Source of the DNA: Pseudomonas graminis
GTDB taxonomy: Bacteria > Pseudomonadota > Gammaproteobacteria > Pseudomonadales > Pseudomonadaceae
DNA length: 64,000 bases
Reading direction: 5' to 3'
Assembly: GCF_001705435.1 (NCBI RefSeq)
Contig: NZ_MDEN01000061.1
Coordinates: forward strand, 1 to 64,000
Shown: positions 10,117 through 19,104 of the stretch, in pieces
How positions within the stretch are numbered: position 1 is the first letter of the stretch
Layout: each line of letters starts with the position of its first letter
Notes under the pieces: generated by a model
Seen by the model: the letters and a program-made list of their open reading frames with translations, nothing else
Database searches by the model: none
Told to the model about the DNA's origin: nothing
Translations under genes and position numbers: made by a program

Positions 10117-10258
10117 AGGAACTCGTTTTTTTCAGACAGCGAGGGAGTGACGAATGCTTCGATCAACTGACGTTGCGGCGGCGGCAAGCGGTCAGGCACG
10201 CGCAGTGTATTCTTCACGCTGCACAGCTCCTCGACCCGTCTGACATCGCGGAGACTCC

Positions 10259-11803
10259 CTAGCGGTTTTTCTGGGTATTAACAAAGTTTAGAAAATCCTG
10301 AGAGGGCAATGCTTTCGAATATAACCAGCCCTGGGCGTAATCCACCTTATACAGCCGCAGGTAATCTGCCTGATGGGGGCTCTCGATGCCCTCGGCAACA
10401 ATTTCCAGACCCAGCGTTTTAGCCATTGCAATAATATGCGTCACCACCGAACTGGACGCTGAAGATTTATCGATGGCGTCCACGAAGGATTTATCAATCT
10501 TGAGCACATTGACAGGAAGGCGCTCAAGGTATTGCAAGCTGGAGTACCCCGTACCAAAGTCATCGATTGCAATCTTGAAGCCCAGCGCCCGCGCTTTTTT
10601 TAATGTCGTAACGGCCGATTCAACATCAATGAAGCCTCGCTCAGTGGCCTCTATCCATATTTGACTGTTGTTAATCATCGAGCCTTTCAGTGCCTGATCA
10701 AGCGTGTCAAGAAAACGCCCGGATTTTAGATCATCTGCACAGATGTTGATGGCCACATGAAGACGGCGGTTATCTCGTAGAAGTTGCGCCATGTCTCTGA
10801 CGACGCCTTGGATGACTTGGTCAGTGATAGGCAAAATCAGCCCTGTTTCTTCAGCCAGCGGAATGAACTGATCAGGGGCCACAACCGTGCCGTCTGGTCT
10901 CAGCCACCGAACCAACGCCTCGGCCCCAATACATGCTTCTGTTTCAAGATCTATAATCGGTTGATAGTGAACAGTGAACTCCCGCTGGGCGATTGCGATC
11001 TGCATCTCGGCCATCGGCGAGAGTCTGATTCGCATGATCCGGATGACTGACAATACGACAATCAAGCCGATCCCAAGGCCTATGGGCAGCATCCAGGCCA
11101 ACTCGCTATAAAAGCTGGTGTCGACGCTTTTTATCGGCTCAGCCACAAGGGCGGACCAGTCGTCTTGAGTGGAAACAGCATAGAGATAGTCTTTACTTTT
11201 GCGATCTCGGTTTGATACGAGTTGGGAAATCGTCTTCTCATCCGCTCCCTGAGAAATATTCACCAATTGGCCTTGGTAGAAAACACCGAGTTGCATTCGA
11301 TCATCCAGAATGATGTCGCTGAGCCTTCCCGCATTTATAAGGACGCGGTAGGCGCCACGATGCATGATCGTGATCGGCTGGATCCCCTGGTCACTCGGGA
11401 TCAGGCGAACATTGATTTTATAGCCTCTCGCATCGGTATAAGTCGACGTCGTCGATTCAGACAGTATCGACGTGCCCCCCCATGATGTGCAGGCAAGCGA
11501 CCCTCGCTCCAGATAATCAATTTCTTCGACCGCACGGGTGTTCACGGTCGCTTTTCGCATTAACGAAATATGCTCTGGAGAACACGGCACCCCAGCCCAG
11601 TTCTCCATCTGCGCTATAACATTGAGCCCTTGTTGCAATGACAAGCTAATGTTTTTGAGCGCTCGCTCGGAGTAAGTCGCCAAATGAGTCCTTTCTTTGG
11701 CCAGCGCCCTTTCCCAGGAAATGTAAGCCATCGTGATCATAGGCAGAACTGCCCCTATCAGCCCTGACAGGGTGGCTATGATGATGACTCTGGATTTACG
11801 CAT
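10259..11803 (-). CDS. CSS-motif EAL-domain c-di-GMP phosphodiesterase
   Basis: A 514-residue membrane protein. A first helix (about 7-30) and a second (about 237-258) flank a periplasmic CSS domain with its paired cysteines in GVPCSPEH and LACTSWGG. In E. coli homologues such cysteines form disulfides that control the enzyme. The cytoplasmic EAL domain (about 270-505) has GAEALVRW, DDFGTGYSSLQYL and EGIES, the residues needed for metal binding and c-di-GMP hydrolysis, so it should be active. There is no GGDEF domain. It stands alone, so its own signal rather than a partner probably sets its activity. Confidence 0.88.
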   Translation of the reverse strand: MRKSRVIIIATLSGLIGAVLPMITMAYISWERALAKERTHLATYSERALKNISLSLQQGLNVIAQMENWAGVPCSPEHISLMRKATVNTRAVEEIDYLERGSLACTSWGGTSILSESTTSTYTDARGYKINVRLIPSDQGIQPITIMHRGAYRVLINAGRLSDIILDDRMQLGVFYQGQLVNISQGADEKTISQLVSNRDRKSKDYLYAVSTQDDWSALVAEPIKSVDTSFYSELAWMLPIGLGIGLIVVLSVIRIMRIRLSPMAEMQIAIAQREFTVHYQPIIDLETEACIGAEALVRWLRPDGTVVAPDQFIPLAEETGLILPITDQVIQGVVRDMAQLLRDNRRLHVAINICADDLKSGRFLDTLDQALKGSMINNSQIWIEATERGFIDVESAVTTLKKARALGFKIAIDDFGTGYSSLQYLERLPVNVLKIDKSFVDAIDKSSASSSVVTHIIAMAKTLGLEIVAEGIESPHQADYLRLYKVDYAQGWLYSKALPSQDFLNFVNTQKNR

Positions 11804-12025
11804 TCCCTTGCCTCAAAAAATGGACTCATCCTGTACTGATGCTCATTACCTCTCGTTCAGAGTGTGATTTATCCGGAACGACCGAGCAAGAAGGCGCGGA
11901 ACGTTTTCACCCCTAAGAAATTCTGCGCACCCCATCGCCGCTCGAAAACCCAAAGGCCACTCACTGGACGGACGTCCGGCACCTGAGATAGCGTGCGGCT
12001 CCGACCGACTTCCAGGCAGCCTCCC

Positions 12026-12418
12026 ATGACCGACCGTCAACTCATCGTCCCGGATGAAATGCGCCTGCTCGCCGAACGCGCAGGCTATGCCCCTGCCGTC
12101 AAGGTCGGCAAAACCCTCTACTGTGCCGGCCAGGTCGGTCGAACCCATGAGCTGGCCGTGATCGAAGACCCGGAGCAGCAATTCCTGGCAGCGTGGGAAA
12201 ACCTGCGGCGTGTATTGGCCGCTGGAGGATGCACCTTCGAGGACGTCGTCGATCTGACCACCTACCACATCGATCTGCACCGCCATATGCCCGTATTCAG
12301 GGCGGTCAAGGACAGCGTCTTCCCTCGGGGCACCTGTGCATGGACATGCCTGGGCGTCAGCGACCTCGCAAAGCCTGGCCTGCTGGTGGAAATCAAATGC
12401 GTCGCGGTGCAGCGCTGA
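12026..12418 (+). CDS. RidA-family (YjgF/UK114) protein
   Basis: A 130-residue RidA-like protein, the normal family length. Typical features are YCAGQVGR in the middle of the fold, the repeated VVDLTTYHIDL segment and the C-terminal VEIKCVAV. Canonical RidA enzymes deaminate reactive enamine/imine intermediates using a conserved Arg in the last third; here the corresponding segment reads FPRGTCAWTCLGV, so the canonical Arg context is altered and activity is uncertain. The start at 12026 excludes an unlikely Arg-rich extension. Convergent with rlmKL. Confidence 0.75.
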   Translation: MTDRQLIVPDEMRLLAERAGYAPAVKVGKTLYCAGQVGRTHELAVIEDPEQQFLAAWENLRRVLAAGGCTFEDVVDLTTYHIDLHRHMPVFRAVKDSVFPRGTCAWTCLGVSDLAKPGLLVEIKCVAVQR

Positions 12419-12431
12419 TCATGAAGGGGGT

Positions 12432-12509
12432 GCCTTGCGCGGGACACGCAAGGCGAAAGGGCTCGGATAACGCAGGCTGACCCGCCGGGTATTCCGACAC
12501 GTCAGCCTG
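12432..12509. terminator. Two hairpins between convergent genes
   Basis: GCCTTGCG/CGCAAGGC (12432-12454) and CAGGCTGAC/GTCAGCCTG (12473-12509) are perfect inverted repeats between the RidA-like gene and rlmKL. Neither has a T run, so they may stabilise 3' ends or act only weakly as terminators. Confidence 0.35.
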
Positions 12510-12519
12510 GCGATTTGCC

Positions 12520-14790
12520 TCAACGCGCGGTGATTTTCCAGGCGCGGTGGATTTTGCCGTTGCGTGCAAAGTCCGGGTCGACCGTGTGCTGGGTGATTTC
12601 TTCCACCGCATAACGCTCGACCAGCGTCTCTTCGAGCTGGAATTTGCGGAAGTTGTTGGAGAAATACAGCACGCCGCCCGGCGCCAGGCGCGCCATCGCC
12701 AGGTCAATCAGTTGAACCTGATCGCGCTGCACGTCGAACACGCCTTCCATGCGCTTGGAGTTGGAGAAGGTCGGCGGGTCGATGAAGATCAGGTCGTACT
12801 CATCGCGACTGGCCTCCAGCCACACCATCACGTCGCCCTGCTCCAGACGGTTCTTGTCCGAGAAACCGTTCAGCGACAGGTTGCGACGCGCCCAGTCCAG
12901 ATAGGTTTTCGACAGGTCGACGCTGGTGGTGCTGCGCGCCCCGCCCTTGGCCGCGTGCACGCTGGCGGTCGCGGTGTAGCAGTACAGGTTGAGGAAACGC
13001 TTGCCCGCCGCTTCGCGCTGAATGCGCATGCGCATCGGCCGGTGATCGAGGAACAGGCCGGTGTCCAGGTAATCGGTGAGGTTGACCAGGAGCTTCACGC
13101 CGCCTTCGTTGACCTCATTGAATTTGCCCTGGGCGCTCTGGCGTTCGTACTGCTTGGTGCCGCTCTGCCGTTCGCGGCGCTTGACTACCACGCGGCTCTT
13201 GTCGATGCCGAGCGCCTGGGGAATGGCCGCCAGGGCGTCGAACATGCGGATCGAAGCCTTTTCCGGGTCGATGGACTTCGGCGCGACGTATTCCTGAACG
13301 TGGACCCAGTCGTGGTACAGGTCGATGGCCATGGCGTACTCGGGCATGTCCGCATCGTAGACGCGGTAGCAATCGATGCCTTCGCGCTTGACCCACTTGC
13401 TCAGCGCCTTGACGTTCTTCTGCAAGCGATTGGCGAACATCTGCCCGCCCTCGCTCAGGCGCGGTTGCTCGATGACCGGCGCAGGGGCCGGCATCGGCTT
13501 GATCGGGTTGCCATTCTTGTTGTACTGGCGCTCTTGGGTTTCGTCCCGCGCCTGATCGTAAGCGGCTTGCTCACGCTCGGCCTGACGCTGCTCCGGGGTG
13601 CGACGCTCGCCGGTGACGAACTGATCCGGCAGCACTTTGATCAACAACAGCTTGCAGGGCAGTGCGCCGTTCCAGAACGCGTATTGCTTGTGGCTGCGAA
13701 TGCCCATGCGCTTGCCCAGATCGGGCGCGCCGGTGAACACCGCCGCTTCCCAGTTCAGGCAGGCCTGACGCAGACGCTCGCCGAGGTTCTGATAGAGGTA
13801 CAACAGGCTCGCCTCGTCGCCAAGACGCTCGCCGTACGGCGGGTTGCAGATCACCAGACCGGTCTGGTTCTGGTCGGGACGCGGCTCGAACGTCGCCACT
13901 TCGCCCTGGTAGATCTTGATCCACTCGCTCAGGCCTGCGCGCTCGACGTTGTTGCGGCCTGGCTGAATCAGGCGCGGATCGGCTTCGTAACCACGAATCC
14001 ACAGCGGCGGCTTGGCCAGGCCCGCTTGCGCACGTTCCTGCGCTTCGTCATGCAGCTTGCGCCAGATCGCCGGCACATGGCCGAGCCAGGCGGAGAAACC
14101 CCAGCGCTCGCGCTTGAGGTTGGGCGCGATGTCGGCGGCAATCATCGCCGCCTCGACCAGGAACGTACCCACGCCGCACATCGGGTCAGCCAGCGCGCCG
14201 CCTTCAGCGGCAATGCGCGGCCAGCCCGAACGGATCAGGATCGCGGCGGCGAGGTTTTCCTTGAGCGGCGCGGCGCCCTGCTGCAGACGATAGCCGCGCT
14301 GGTGCAGGCTGTGGCCGGACAGATCCAGGGACAGAATCGCTTCGCCCCGGTCCAGACGCAGGTGCACGCGCAGATCCGGGTTGAGCTTGTCGACCGACGG
14401 GCGTACGCCTTCTGCCGTGCGCAGGCGGTCTACGATGCCGTCCTTGACCTTCAAAGCACCAAAATGGGTGTTGTCGATGCCCGAACCGTGACCGCTGAAC
14501 TCCACGGCCAGCGTGCCTTCCGCTTCCAGATGGTCAGCCCACTCGATGTCGTGCACGCCGTGGTAGAGGTCCTCGGCGTCCTTCATCGGGAAACGCTTGA
14601 GCACCAGCAGCACCCGGTTGGCAAGCCGCGACCACAGGCACAGCCGGTAGGCAGTTTCCATGTCGGCGGTGCCGCGGATGGCGGAAGTGTGTTCGCGGGT
14701 TTCCTCGAGACCGAGGGCGGTGGCTTCCTCGGCCAGCAAGCCTTCGAGGCCTTTTGGGCAGGTGAGGAAAAGTTCGTAACGGTCCGACAT
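12520..14790 (-). CDS. rlmKL: Bifunctional 23S rRNA methyltransferase RlmKL
   Basis: A 756-residue fused enzyme. The N-terminal half (RlmL: THUMP domain about 1-155, then a methyltransferase with VICNPPYGERLGD) makes m2G2445. The C-terminal half (RlmK, with DLIFIDPPTFSNSKRM) makes m7G2069 in 23S rRNA. Both halves retain their S-adenosylmethionine and base-binding motifs. The start MSDRYELFLTCPKGLE at 14790 matches the family; upstream in-frame codons would add an odd 54-residue tail. The gene is divergent from rmf. Confidence 0.95.
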   Translation of the reverse strand: MSDRYELFLTCPKGLEGLLAEEATALGLEETREHTSAIRGTADMETAYRLCLWSRLANRVLLVLKRFPMKDAEDLYHGVHDIEWADHLEAEGTLAVEFSGHGSGIDNTHFGALKVKDGIVDRLRTAEGVRPSVDKLNPDLRVHLRLDRGEAILSLDLSGHSLHQRGYRLQQGAAPLKENLAAAILIRSGWPRIAAEGGALADPMCGVGTFLVEAAMIAADIAPNLKRERWGFSAWLGHVPAIWRKLHDEAQERAQAGLAKPPLWIRGYEADPRLIQPGRNNVERAGLSEWIKIYQGEVATFEPRPDQNQTGLVICNPPYGERLGDEASLLYLYQNLGERLRQACLNWEAAVFTGAPDLGKRMGIRSHKQYAFWNGALPCKLLLIKVLPDQFVTGERRTPEQRQAEREQAAYDQARDETQERQYNKNGNPIKPMPAPAPVIEQPRLSEGGQMFANRLQKNVKALSKWVKREGIDCYRVYDADMPEYAMAIDLYHDWVHVQEYVAPKSIDPEKASIRMFDALAAIPQALGIDKSRVVVKRRERQSGTKQYERQSAQGKFNEVNEGGVKLLVNLTDYLDTGLFLDHRPMRMRIQREAAGKRFLNLYCYTATASVHAAKGGARSTTSVDLSKTYLDWARRNLSLNGFSDKNRLEQGDVMVWLEASRDEYDLIFIDPPTFSNSKRMEGVFDVQRDQVQLIDLAMARLAPGGVLYFSNNFRKFQLEETLVERYAVEEITQHTVDPDFARNGKIHRAWKITAR

Positions 14791-15232
14791 GAGTATTCCA
14801 GAGCCTAAGGCTATAGCGGCCGGACAACGCATTGTCCGGCCCGATTCCAACAGACGCCTTTCAAGGAGGACGCCTGCGCGGCACACAGTTTGTGCCTGTC
14901 CCTCGCACCGATACATTTCGAGTGCGACGGTCCGCCAGCACTTGAGCGCCAACGTTTTGATGCTAAAAAAACACTATTCAGCACGACGGCGGCTGCAATA
15001 AAAAGTCACATCGCTGACCCTTCGTCGTTTTTCCTCTGAGCGCAAACCGCCAGTACTCTCAATTGCGAAACACTTGCACTGCGACTTGAGAGCCCCGTTT
15101 AAAAGGGGCCCCCGCAAAAAACACTGGTCAAACGAGTGATTGCTTATGGTCGTAATGCCTGAATGGTTACGTTCTTATGACAAAACGATCATTCACAGCG
15201 CATCTTTCATTGGTTAGAAATCACTCAAGGTC

Positions 15233-15322
15233 ATCGCCGCAACGGCGGTGGCATCAAGCCCGCGACGCCGGCAGCGGGCCGCTAACGGCAGAAGATTTTC
15301 TGCCGGACCTCAACCTGAGGTC
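15233..15322 (+). ncRNA. rmf leader RNA structure (rmf motif)
   Basis: Four consecutive hairpins precede rmf: 15233-15249 (7 bp), 15258-15279 (GCCCGC/GCGGGC), 15286-15305 (CGGCAGAA/TTCTGCCG, loop GATT) and 15306-15322 (GACCTCA/TGAGGTC). They end 39 bases before the rmf start. A conserved RNA called the rmf motif is known from Pseudomonas at this place; I equate the two from memory. The rest of the 571-base gap 14791-15361 holds no supported gene, only AT-rich segments that probably include the promoters of rlmKL and rmf. Confidence 0.6.
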
Positions 15323-15361
15323 TCCAGGGACATTACAGTCAACAAACGAGGGCGATACCCT

Positions 15362-15577
15362 ATGAGAAGACTTAAGCGTGATCCGATGGAAAGAGCATTT
15401 TCGCGCGGATACCAATACGGCGTATCCGGTAAATCCCGTGAGCTTTGCCCATTTACTCTACCGTCAGTGCGTCAAGCCTGGATCAATGGCTGGCGAGAAG
15501 GACGCGGCGACAACTGGGACGGTATGACCGGCACTGCGGGCATTCACAGACTCAACGAACTTCACGCGGTCGGCTGA
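15362..15577 (+). CDS. rmf: Ribosome modulation factor
   Basis: A 71-residue basic protein matching RMF over its whole length: MRRLKRDPMERAF at the start, then RGYQYGVSGKSRELCPF and RQAWINGWREGRGDNWDG. RMF binds 30S subunits in stationary phase or starvation and drives formation of inactive 100S ribosome dimers. It has a structured leader (15233-15322), a GAGG ribosome site and a strong terminator. Confidence 0.96.
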   Translation: MRRLKRDPMERAFSRGYQYGVSGKSRELCPFTLPSVRQAWINGWREGRGDNWDGMTGTAGIHRLNELHAVG

Positions 15578-15677
15578 CGCAACCCTCACGTTACAGCCTG
15601 ACCTAAAGCTTTTTCGACATTCTTGATCGCTTCACCATTACCACGCACGCCCCACCCGGGCGGCGGGCCAAGGCCCA

Positions 15678-15706
15678 AGAGGGGTTCCAGTCGGAACCCC
15701 TCTTTT
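15678..15706 (+). terminator. Terminator between rmf and pyrD
   Basis: An 11-base perfect stem (AGAGGGGTTCC/GGAACCCCTCT) with loop AGTC and a short T run on the plus strand. It ends the rmf transcript; on the minus strand the T run is poor, so it serves pyrD less well. Confidence 0.85.
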
Positions 15707-15717
15707 CGTCTGGATGA

Positions 15718-16740
15718 TCAGTGGGACATCGACGCGATCGCGTCCACCGACTGGCGAATCAACGCCGGCCCCTTGTAGATAAAGCCTGAATAAATCTGCA
15801 CCAGACTCGCCCCTGCCGCGATCTTCTCGGCCGCGTGCCTGCCTTCGGTAATGCCGCCGGCGGCAATGATCGGCAAGCGCCCGCCCAGCTCACCGGCCAG
15901 CACCTTGACGATGTGCGTGCTCTGCTCGCGCACCGGCGCGCCTGACAGGCCGCCTGCCTCGTCGCCATGGGGCAACCCTTCGACGCCCTGACGGCTGAGG
16001 GTGGTGTTGGTGGCGATCACCGCGTCCATGCCCGACTCCAGCAGCGCGCCGGCAACCAGCACGGTCTCTTCGTCGCTCATGTCCGGGGCAATCTTGATGG
16101 CGAGCGGCACGCGTTTGCCGTGGATCAGCGTCAGCGCTTCCTGACGCACCCGCAGGGCTTCGAGCAGTTGCTTGAGTGAATCGCCGAACTGCAGGCTGCG
16201 CAGGCCCGGCGTATTGGGCGAGCTGACGTTGACGGTGACGTAACTGGCGTGGGCGTACACTTTGTCCAGGCAGATGAGGTAATCATCCACGGCGCGCTCC
16301 ACCGGCGTATCGGCGTTCTTGCCGATGTTGATGCCCAGCACGCCTTTGTACTGCGCGGCCTGCACCCGGCTGACCAGATTGTCGACGCCCAGGTTATTGA
16401 AGCCCATGCGGTTGATGATGGCTTCGGCGTGGGGCAGACGGAAAATGCGCGGTTTCGGGTTGCCCGGTTGCGGGCGCGGCGTGACGGTGCCGACCTCGAC
16501 GAAACCGAAGCCCAGCTGCGAGAAGCCGTCGATGGCCGCGCCGTTCTTGTCCAGCCCCGCCGCCAATCCGACCGGGTTGGGGAAGCGCAGGCCCATGACG
16601 GTCACCGGCAGCTGCATCGGCGCCTTGTTGAACAGGCCGTTGAGCCCCAGACGCCCGCCCGCTCCGATCAGGTCGATGGACAGATCGTGGGAAGCTTCGG
16701 GGGAGAGTTTGAACAGTAACTGGCGGGCCAGGTTATACAT
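15718..16740 (-). CDS. pyrD: Dihydroorotate dehydrogenase (quinone)
   Basis: A 340-residue class 2 dihydroorotate dehydrogenase, which oxidises dihydroorotate to orotate with FMN and passes electrons to membrane quinone in pyrimidine synthesis. The N-terminal amphipathic segment ([19 protein letters not shown]) is the membrane-associated quinone tunnel of class 2. FMN and active-site motifs include [31 protein letters not shown] with the catalytic serine, and IAAGGI. Convergent with rmf, as in other Pseudomonas. Confidence 0.96.
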   Translation of the reverse strand: MYNLARQLLFKLSPEASHDLSIDLIGAGGRLGLNGLFNKAPMQLPVTVMGLRFPNPVGLAAGLDKNGAAIDGFSQLGFGFVEVGTVTPRPQPGNPKPRIFRLPHAEAIINRMGFNNLGVDNLVSRVQAAQYKGVLGINIGKNADTPVERAVDDYLICLDKVYAHASYVTVNVSSPNTPGLRSLQFGDSLKQLLEALRVRQEALTLIHGKRVPLAIKIAPDMSDEETVLVAGALLESGMDAVIATNTTLSRQGVEGLPHGDEAGGLSGAPVREQSTHIVKVLAGELGGRLPIIAAGGITEGRHAAEKIAAGASLVQIYSGFIYKGPALIRQSVDAIASMSH

Positions 16741-16847
16741 GGGCGGGGGCGGCTCGATTGCGGCTGGGATCAGCGGCGGATTATAAACGCCGGTGCAGGC
16801 GAAGCGCGAGGCATGTCGCGAACTTTGCTGACTGCCCTGCTCGACGC

Positions 16848-16864
16848 TGGCATATCGCTTGCTT
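16848..16864 (+). promoter_or_regulatory. Sigma54 promoter of nasST
   Basis: TGGCATATCGCTTGCTT has GG and GC exactly ten bases apart, matching the -24/-12 pattern TGGCAC-N5-TTGC. It lies just upstream of the NasT-type leader, placing a start near 16874. NtrC control under nitrogen limitation would be expected. Confidence 0.6.
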
Positions 16865-16879
16865 TAAGTCCTGCATCGA

Positions 16880-16961
16880 CTCGATCCAATGGCGGAGCGA
16901 GACACTGGACAATGACGTCGCTGTCGCCCCGGTTTCAATGGGGCGAGGCGGCGTTTTTTTT
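16880..16961 (+). promoter_or_regulatory. ANTAR (NasT) antiterminator leader upstream of nasS
   Basis: P1 is CTCGATCC/GGAGCGAG (one mismatch) with hexaloop AATGGC (16888-16893). After six bases, P2 is GAC/GTC with hexaloop AATGAC (16911-16916). Both loops have A at position 1 and G at 4, the hallmark of ANTAR targets. The 3' side of P2 overlaps the 5' arm of a terminator (16916-16953, TCGCCCC/GGGGCGA core) followed by eight T. NasT binding to P1/P2 would prevent the terminator. Confidence 0.65.
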
Positions 16962-17013
16962 GGACGACCGGCAGCGTTGAAAGGCGCGTCGGCCTCCACG
17001 CGGAATGGCACTC

Positions 17014-18222
17014 ATGAATGACACGCTCACCCCCTCGCTGGCCTGGGTCAACGGCAGCGATGCACCGGAGCTGGCCAGCGTCGACCTCGGTTTCATGGCG
17101 CTCACCGACAGCGCCTCGCTCATCGTCGCCGCGACCCAGGGCTTCGCCCAGCCCTATGGCCTGCACATCAATTTGCACCGGCAGTCATCGTGGGCCAGCC
17201 TGCGCGACAAACTGGTCAGCGGCGAACTGCATGCCGCTCACAGCCTTTACGGGCTGGTCTACGCCGTGCAACTGGGGCTGGCCGGGCCGGCGAAGCACAT
17301 GGCAGTACTGATGGGGCTGAACCAGAACGGTCAGAGCATCAACCTGTCGAGGGCGCTGCAGGACGCAGGTGTGACCACTCCTGATGCACTCGATCGACGC
17401 ACGCACCAAAGCGACCCAAAACTCACGTTCGCCCAAACCTTCCCCACCGGCAACCACGCCCTGTGGCTGTATTACTGGCTCGCGAGCCAGGGCATTCACC
17501 CACTGCGCGACGTCGACAGCGTGGTGGTGCCGCCGCCGCAGATGGTCGAGCACCTGCAGGCCGGTCGCATCGACGGCTTTTGTGTCGGCGAGCCGTGGGG
17601 TGCCAGCGCCGTTCAGCAGAACCTGGGCTTCACCCTGGCGACGTCCCAGGCCATCTGGCCGGATCACCCGGAAAAGGTGCTGGGGTGCAGCCTGGAATTC
17701 GTCGAGCAATACCCCAACACGGCGCGCGCCCTGGTGATGGCCGTGCTTGAAGCCAGTCGCTTCATCGAAGAAAGCGCTGACAACCGCCGAAGCACCGCGC
17801 AGTTGCTCGGCGCCGCCGAGTACGTCAATGCACCCGTCGGCGCTATCGAATCGCGGCTACTGGGCGAGTACGACGACGGGCTCGGCAACCGGTGGCACGA
17901 CCACCATGCCATCCGCTTCCATGATGAAGGCCGGGTCAACATGCCGTGGCTGTCTGACGGCATGTGGTTCATGACCCAGTTTCGCCGCTGGGGCTTGCTG
18001 CGCGAAGACCCGGATTACCTCGGCGTCGCCCGCACCGTCCAACAGCTTGGCCTGTACCGCGAGGCCGCCGAGGCACTGGGCATCGCCGTGCCGCCCTCGC
18101 CCATGCGCAGCAGCCAGTTGATCGACGGCAAGATGTGGGACGGCAGCGACCCGGCGTGTTATGCCCGCAGCTTCAAGCTGCACGCGCTGGCCGATGCCGC
18201 CCTCGCTCATGCCGATCGCTGA
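17014..18222 (+). CDS. nasS: Nitrate/nitrite sensor NasS
   Basis: A 402-residue protein of the NrtA/CmpA substrate-binding family but without a signal peptide, as expected for the cytoplasmic sensor NasS. It starts MNDTLTPSLAWVNGSDAPE; an ATG three codons earlier is also possible. Segments such as VDLGFMALTDSASLIVAATQ and TFPTGNHALWLYYW belong to the nitrate-binding family. NasS holds NasT inactive and releases it when nitrate or nitrite binds. It is 12 bases from nasT and lies behind its own antiterminator leader, so the pair probably feeds back on itself. Confidence 0.92.
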   Translation: MNDTLTPSLAWVNGSDAPELASVDLGFMALTDSASLIVAATQGFAQPYGLHINLHRQSSWASLRDKLVSGELHAAHSLYGLVYAVQLGLAGPAKHMAVLMGLNQNGQSINLSRALQDAGVTTPDALDRRTHQSDPKLTFAQTFPTGNHALWLYYWLASQGIHPLRDVDSVVVPPPQMVEHLQAGRIDGFCVGEPWGASAVQQNLGFTLATSQAIWPDHPEKVLGCSLEFVEQYPNTARALVMAVLEASRFIEESADNRRSTAQLLGAAEYVNAPVGAIESRLLGEYDDGLGNRWHDHHAIRFHDEGRVNMPWLSDGMWFMTQFRRWGLLREDPDYLGVARTVQQLGLYREAAEALGIAVPPSPMRSSQLIDGKMWDGSDPACYARSFKLHALADAALAHADR

Positions 18223-18234
18223 GGAGACGCCACC

Positions 18235-18810
18235 ATGCTGCGAATCCTGCTGATCAATGACACCCCCAAAAAAGTCGGTCGCCTGAAAGCGGCGCTGACT
18301 GAAGCCGGTTTCGAGGTCATCGATGAATCCGGGCTGATCATCGACCTCCCCGCACGGGTTCAGGCCGTGCGACCGGACGTGATCCTCATCGACACCGAAT
18401 CACCGGGGCGTGATGTGCTGGAGCAAGTGGTGCTGGTGACCCGGGATCTGCCGCGCCCGATCGTGATGTTCACCGACGAGCACGACCCCGGCGTGATGCG
18501 CCAGGCGATCAAGTCCGGGGTCAGCGCCTACATCGTCGAAGGCATTCACGCGCAACGCCTGCAGCCGATTCTGGACGTCGCCATGGCCCGCTTCGAAAGC
18601 GACCAGGACCTGCGCGCGCAACTGCACGCCCGCGATCAGCAATTGGCCGAACGCAAACGCATCGAGACGGCGAAAGGCCTGTTGATGAAGATGAAGCAGT
18701 GCAACGAAGAAGAGGCCTACACCCTGATGCGACGCCAGGCCATGAGCCGGCAGCAGAAACTGATTCAGGTGGCGGAGCAGATCATTGCCATGAGCGAACT
18801 GTTGGGCTGA
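18235..18810 (+). CDS. nasT: ANTAR-domain antiterminator NasT
   Basis: A 191-residue response-regulator-like protein: a receiver domain (about 1-120, phosphoacceptor-type Asp in VILIDTES), a short coiled coil, then an ANTAR domain (about 130-190: ERKRIETAKGLLMKMK, EEEAYTLMRRQAMSRQ). NasT binds paired hexaloop hairpins in nascent RNA and stops premature termination of nitrate genes. Two such targets are present here, before nasS and before nasA. Its partner NasS is directly upstream. Confidence 0.95.
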   Translation: MLRILLINDTPKKVGRLKAALTEAGFEVIDESGLIIDLPARVQAVRPDVILIDTESPGRDVLEQVVLVTRDLPRPIVMFTDEHDPGVMRQAIKSGVSAYIVEGIHAQRLQPILDVAMARFESDQDLRAQLHARDQQLAERKRIETAKGLLMKMKQCNEEEAYTLMRRQAMSRQQKLIQVAEQIIAMSELLG

Positions 18811-18870
18811 GCCCCTCCACGTCCGAACCGCGCGCGCTGATTTCATTCGGCCTGCATACCGGCGCACCTT

Positions 18871-18887
18871 TGGCCCATGTATTGCTA
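18871..18887 (+). promoter_or_regulatory. Sigma54 promoter of the nasA operon
   Basis: TGGCCCATGTATTGCTA has GG and GC separated by ten bases, a good -24/-12 match. It predicts transcription from about 18897, a few bases before the first ANTAR hairpin. Confidence 0.65.
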
Positions 18888-18900
18888 GTCACACCTCACA

Positions 18901-18979
18901 GGTAGCCAACGGCGGTTGCCCACTCACGACAAAGACGTCGCACCCCTTCGCGCAAGCGCACAGGGCTGCGGCGTTTTTT
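18901..18979 (+). promoter_or_regulatory. ANTAR (NasT) antiterminator leader upstream of nasA
   Basis: P1 (18901-18920) has a seven-base stem GGTAGCC/GGTTGCC with hexaloop AACGGC. After a six-base linker, P2 (18927-18940) is CGAC/GTCG with hexaloop AAAGAC. Both loops carry A1 and G4. The 3' strand of P2 overlaps the terminator's 5' arm (18936-18947), which pairs with 18962-18973 and is followed by TTTTTT. The two folds exclude each other, as in known NasT-controlled leaders. Confidence 0.8.
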
Positions 18980-19104
18980 CGTTTTTGCCTTGAACACATC
19001 GAGGCGGGTGGAGTGCCGGTCTGGTGCTTCGCCTGCATGACCTGACCCGTAGCGGTGCGAGCAACACCTCCACCGAACACGAATCCCTGCAGATGAGGTG
19101 TTAG

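Noticed and set aside
12547-14808. 753-codon open frame antisense to rlmKL
   Set aside because: It mirrors a confident gene, has no family motifs and reflects the high GC codon bias.
15094-15112. GCCCC/GGGGC hairpin near 15100
   Set aside because: No T run on either strand and only five pairs, so not called as a terminator.
15177-15365. Small frame inside the rmf leader
   Set aside because: It runs through the structured leader and lacks a ribosome site or family resemblance.
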